A model generated the notes under the pieces. That model did no database searches, had not been told where the DNA came from, and worked only from the letters and a program-made list of their open reading frames with translations. Below, in pieces: positions 61,563-64,000 of a stretch of DNA of 64,000 nt. Origin of the DNA: Paenibacillus radicis (ex Gao et al. 2016). GTDB lineage: Bacteria > Bacillota > Bacilli > Paenibacillales > Paenibacillaceae. A program made the position numbers and the translations under genes. Numbering within the stretch: the first letter of the stretch is position 1; each line of letters opens with the position of its first letter. The stretch spans positions 229,455 to 293,454 of the forward strand of contig NZ_BMHY01000006.1 of assembly GCF_014641555.1 (NCBI RefSeq). The letters run 5' to 3'.

Positions 61563-63218
61563 TTATGCTTGCGCAGATTTAGCAAAAGGCTTCAGCAGCT
61601 TCATGAACAGCTTGCGCAGCGGTCCAGGGAATGACTTGGCGTCCTCCATCGTCACAACACGCAATACGATCAGAAGCGCCAGATAAAGCACGACGATAAC
61701 GATGCCGGCCGCTGCGGCTGACGTTAAATATTCGAGCTTGTCCGGCCAGCTGTGCACTAGCTTGCGCACGCCGATTTCAGTTCCCCAGCCGCCTGCAATG
61801 GCGATTAGAATAGTAGCCAGATAGGGCAGCCAGCGGCGGCCTAGAACTGTAATCTTCACTTCACCGCGGATAGAATCCAAATTAAGCCACGTAATCACAA
61901 TAAAGCAGATGGTCGATGACAGAATGAGTCCGTATACGCCTAGAAGCGGCGCCAGCGCTACGCTAAGCACCAGCTTCAGCCCGATGCCGGCAAATGTATG
62001 CTTCATCGGTTGACGCGCCTTACCCAGCCCGAACAGAATCGAATTGCTTGTCATCATCGTAATCTGGAATACAGTGCCGGCCGTCAACGCGGCTACGATG
62101 CCGCTGCCGGAAGGTCCGCTGAACAGGAAGCCGGTAACCGAATAGGCTGCAGCCGTCAGCGTTAGGGCAATCGGTATTCCGGTGAACAAAACAATTCGCA
62201 TAACGAGTGAGGTTTGCCGCTGCACTTCGCCCATATTGCGAAGCGAATAAGCAGACGAGATAACCGGAATAATCGATGTGCTGAGCGCGATTGCCAGAAT
62301 TGGCGGAATGCCCGCAATCGACTGCGCCTTAAAGCTGAATTCCGTCAGTGCACTCAATGCATCCCTATAATCCTTGTAATACCAGCCCTCCGTCAATCGG
62401 ATAAGGAGTGAGGTATCAAACATGTAAATGAGTTGAACCGTCATTGCTGTAATGACGACCGGAATGGACATTTTGAAGATCTCCCGGTAGATCGAACGGT
62501 AAGGCAGCTTGCTTGCAGCTGCTTTTGCTTCCGCCCGTTCCGCCTCCGACCTTTGAGCAACAGGATCTTTCGCATCCATCCGCTTTAGCTTGCGTGCAAA
62601 CCAGAGCATAACGAGAAACGCGCCTACGCCGCCCAGCACGTTGCCAAACGTAGCGGAGGCTGCCGCCCAGCGGTCTCCCCATCCCCATGCCAACACGAGA
62701 ATCGCCAAACCTACCCCAACGATAACTCGTAAAATTTGCTCCACAATTTGCGAGATGCCCCCCGCTGACATGAGTTGTCTGCCCTGGAAGTAGCCTCGCA
62801 TCATCGCGATCACTGGAAAAATAAGCAGCGTTGGCGCAACAGCGCGAATCGCAAGATCAGCGCCTGGCGTCTTGGCAATATGCACCGCATAGAACGGAGC
62901 CACTGCGTAAAGCAGTCCTGTCAAAATAACGCCGGTTACCAGCCCGAATAAAAGTGCGGCCTGATAAATGCGATGCGCCTCTTCCGGGCGCTGCAGCGCG
63001 TATCGTTCCGATACGAGCTTGCTGATCGCGCTCGGAATGCCTCCCGTAGCGACGACAAGCAGCGTTAAATAGAGCGTATTGGCAACGGCAAAATGCGCCA
63101 TTCCCTCCTCCAGCAATATATGCTCCAGAGGAATGCGCTGGAAAATACCAAGAAACCGCGCTACAAGCGCGGCTGCGGCTAATATAAGCGTGCCTTTAAT
63201 AAGTGAATCTTTTTTCAT
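61563..63218 (-). CDS. MurJ/SpoVB-family lipid flippase
   Basis: 551-aa MATE/MVF-superfamily membrane protein with about fourteen helices. KGTLILAAAALVARFLGIFQRIPL at the N-terminus, TGGIPSAISKLVSER and PVIAMMRGYFQGRQLMSAGGISQIVEQILRV are typical of the YtgP/SpoVB group, which flips lipid-linked cell-wall precursors. YtgP is MurJ in Bacillus; which paralogue this is cannot be decided here. Confidence 0.88.
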   Translation of the reverse strand: MKKDSLIKGTLILAAAALVARFLGIFQRIPLEHILLEEGMAHFAVANTLYLTLLVVATGGIPSAISKLVSERYALQRPEEAHRIYQAALLFGLVTGVILTGLLYAVAPFYAVHIAKTPGADLAIRAVAPTLLIFPVIAMMRGYFQGRQLMSAGGISQIVEQILRVIVGVGLAILVLAWGWGDRWAAASATFGNVLGGVGAFLVMLWFARKLKRMDAKDPVAQRSEAERAEAKAAASKLPYRSIYREIFKMSIPVVITAMTVQLIYMFDTSLLIRLTEGWYYKDYRDALSALTEFSFKAQSIAGIPPILAIALSTSIIPVISSAYSLRNMGEVQRQTSLVMRIVLFTGIPIALTLTAAAYSVTGFLFSGPSGSGIVAALTAGTVFQITMMTSNSILFGLGKARQPMKHTFAGIGLKLVLSVALAPLLGVYGLILSSTICFIVITWLNLDSIRGEVKITVLGRRWLPYLATILIAIAGGWGTEIGVRKLVHSWPDKLEYLTSAAAAGIVIVVLYLALLIVLRVVTMEDAKSFPGPLRKLFMKLLKPFAKSAQA

Positions 63219-63248
63219 AGCTGTCCGTCTCTTCTTTCTATATCCGAT

Positions 63249-63728
63249 CTATAAAACCCAGAAAATAAACAATACAATCATCACAGCCTGTAAAATGACT
63301 TTAACGACGACGCTTGTAAACAGGCCAACCAGCGAGCCAAATCCGACTTTAAGCGACTGAACGAAATTCGTACCGACAAAGAGCTCCCCGATAACAGCTC
63401 CTGCGAAAGGTCCGATAATGAGGCCGAACGCGGGAATGACGAAAGGTCCGATAATAATACCGATCGTACTTCCCACGACGGACGCCCTTGAACCGCCGAA
63501 TCGTTTGACCCCCCATGCGCTGACCGCATAGTCGGCTATAAATAAGACAACGACAATCAGCGTTTGAAGCGTCCAGAACACCCAGTTGAAGGACGTGAAA
63601 GAGAAGAAGAAGCCATAGACGAAAAAGGCACCGTATATCGCGAGTGCTCCCGGCAATATGGGATAGATGGCGCCAGCCATCCCGACAACGAATAAAATAA
63701 CGACCAGTGACCAGCCTAAAATATCCAC
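63249..63728 (-). CDS. DUF456 membrane protein
   Basis: 159-aa hydrophobic protein with four to five helices. Pattern GMAGAIYPILPGALAIYGAFFVYGF and the Gly-rich GSTIGIIIGPFVIPAFGLIIGPFAGAVIGEL match DUF456 (YqgC-like). Function unknown. Between the HAD gene and the flippase gene in the same direction. Confidence 0.85.
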   Translation of the reverse strand: MDILGWSLVVILFVVGMAGAIYPILPGALAIYGAFFVYGFFFSFTSFNWVFWTLQTLIVVVLFIADYAVSAWGVKRFGGSRASVVGSTIGIIIGPFVIPAFGLIIGPFAGAVIGELFVGTNFVQSLKVGFGSLVGLFTSVVVKVILQAVMIVLFIFWVL

Positions 63729-63743
63729 TGTCTATCAACTCTC

Positions 63744-64000
63744 CTACAAGACGTATCGTTTAAGCACTTCTGCAATGCCATGCTCATTGTTCGTCAGTGT
63801 GACCACGTCGGCCGCTTCCTTGACGGCATCCTGCGCATTGCCCATAGCGACGCCAAGCCCGGCTTCTCTTATGGCTGCGATGTCATTCAGGCTGTCGCCA
63901 ACGGCAACAACCTGCGACATGTCAATGCCCATCACCGTGCATAGCTCGCGAATTGCGCTTGCTTTGGTTATGCCTTGCGCATTCATCTCCCAGTTCCACG
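63744..64000 (-). CDS. Cof-type HAD hydrolase, 5' end cut by window
   Basis: C-terminal part of a haloacid-dehalogenase-like phosphatase (Cof/YidA subfamily). The Lys motif is in GITKASAIRELC and the metal-binding GDSLNDIAAI is followed by GLGVAMGNAQDAVKEAADVVTLTNNEHGI. The frame continues past the right edge (WNWE before the first Met), so the real start lies outside. Substrates of this group are sugar or nucleotide phosphates. Confidence 0.9.
   Translation of the reverse strand, partial: WNWEMNAQGITKASAIRELCTVMGIDMSQVVAVGDSLNDIAAIREAGLGVAMGNAQDAVKEAADVVTLTNNEHGIAEVLKRYVL

Overview
The window looks like chromosomal DNA of a Paenibacillus-type endospore former (Bacillota, Paenibacillaceae). 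Sequence cues are a Bacillus-type primosome pair (dnaB-dnaI), the sporulation checkpoint gene sda behind a DnaA-box cluster, a YheC/YheD ATP-grasp protein, proteins with copper-amine-oxidase-type stalk domains, strong AAGGAGG ribosome sites, frequent TTG/GTG starts and hairpin-plus-T-run terminators. The taxon is inferred from family content and gene order, not from a database search. No rRNA, tRNA, CRISPR array, prophage or complete insertion sequence was seen.

Layout. 0-6 kb: 5'-proximal part of uvrC with a LexA-like box, then a sulfate uptake operon (binding protein, cysT, cysW, yezD) without its ATPase. 6-12.3 kb: an oppABCDF-type peptide importer with a three-hairpin leader, a 20-codon leader peptide and a CodY-like box. 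12.3-16.2 kb: dnaB-dnaI, yuiB and coproheme decarboxylase hemQ. 16.3-17.9 kb: a DUF559-type nuclease gene flanked by two palindrome arrays. 17.9-22.3 kb: NDH-2 with a Rex-like operator, yumC, a zinc-ribbon gene behind a hairpin that hides its ribosome site, sda and a yheC/D gene. 22.6-34 kb: topB, a phosphoesterase, an AAA ATPase, a Bce-type two-component/ABC module, and a pirin gene with a MarR regulator sharing one operator palindrome. 34.4-38.6 kb: a pst operon (propeller protein, pstS, pstC, pstA) lacking pstB. 38.6-47 kb: repeat-rich accessory DNA with a TetR/YhgE pair, hydrolases and small proteins. 47-50 kb: hxlB-hxlA with divergent hxlR, and a solitary argC. 50-59.5 kb: Fe-S and respiration genes (yutM-like carrier, yutJ, yuzB, yutI) mixed with futalosine-pathway menaquinone genes (mqnE, UbiD-type decarboxylase) and ctaA. 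59.5-64 kb: thioredoxin, a stalk-domain lipoprotein, a MurJ/SpoVB-type flippase, DUF456 and a partial HAD phosphatase.

Functional theme. Many genes serve the aerobic respiratory chain: NDH-2, a second NDH-2-like protein, menaquinone synthesis, heme and heme A synthesis, and Fe-S assembly. Nutrient uptake (sulfate, peptide, phosphate) is the other theme. Both the sulfate and the phosphate importer lack an ATPase gene here.

Most unusual observation. Five intergenic elements of 202-213 bp (16310-16511, 17381-17582, 39129-39339, 39446-39657, 45256-45468) carry six GCGAA-N5/6-TTCGC palindromes placed almost mirror-symmetrically about a central GAACCTAGGTTC-like palindrome. Core offsets are +/-21, 72 and 93.5 bp. 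Palindrome centres are held constant while the inner bases drift. I do not recognise this element. A second fold-back repeat (four copies) often lies beside it.
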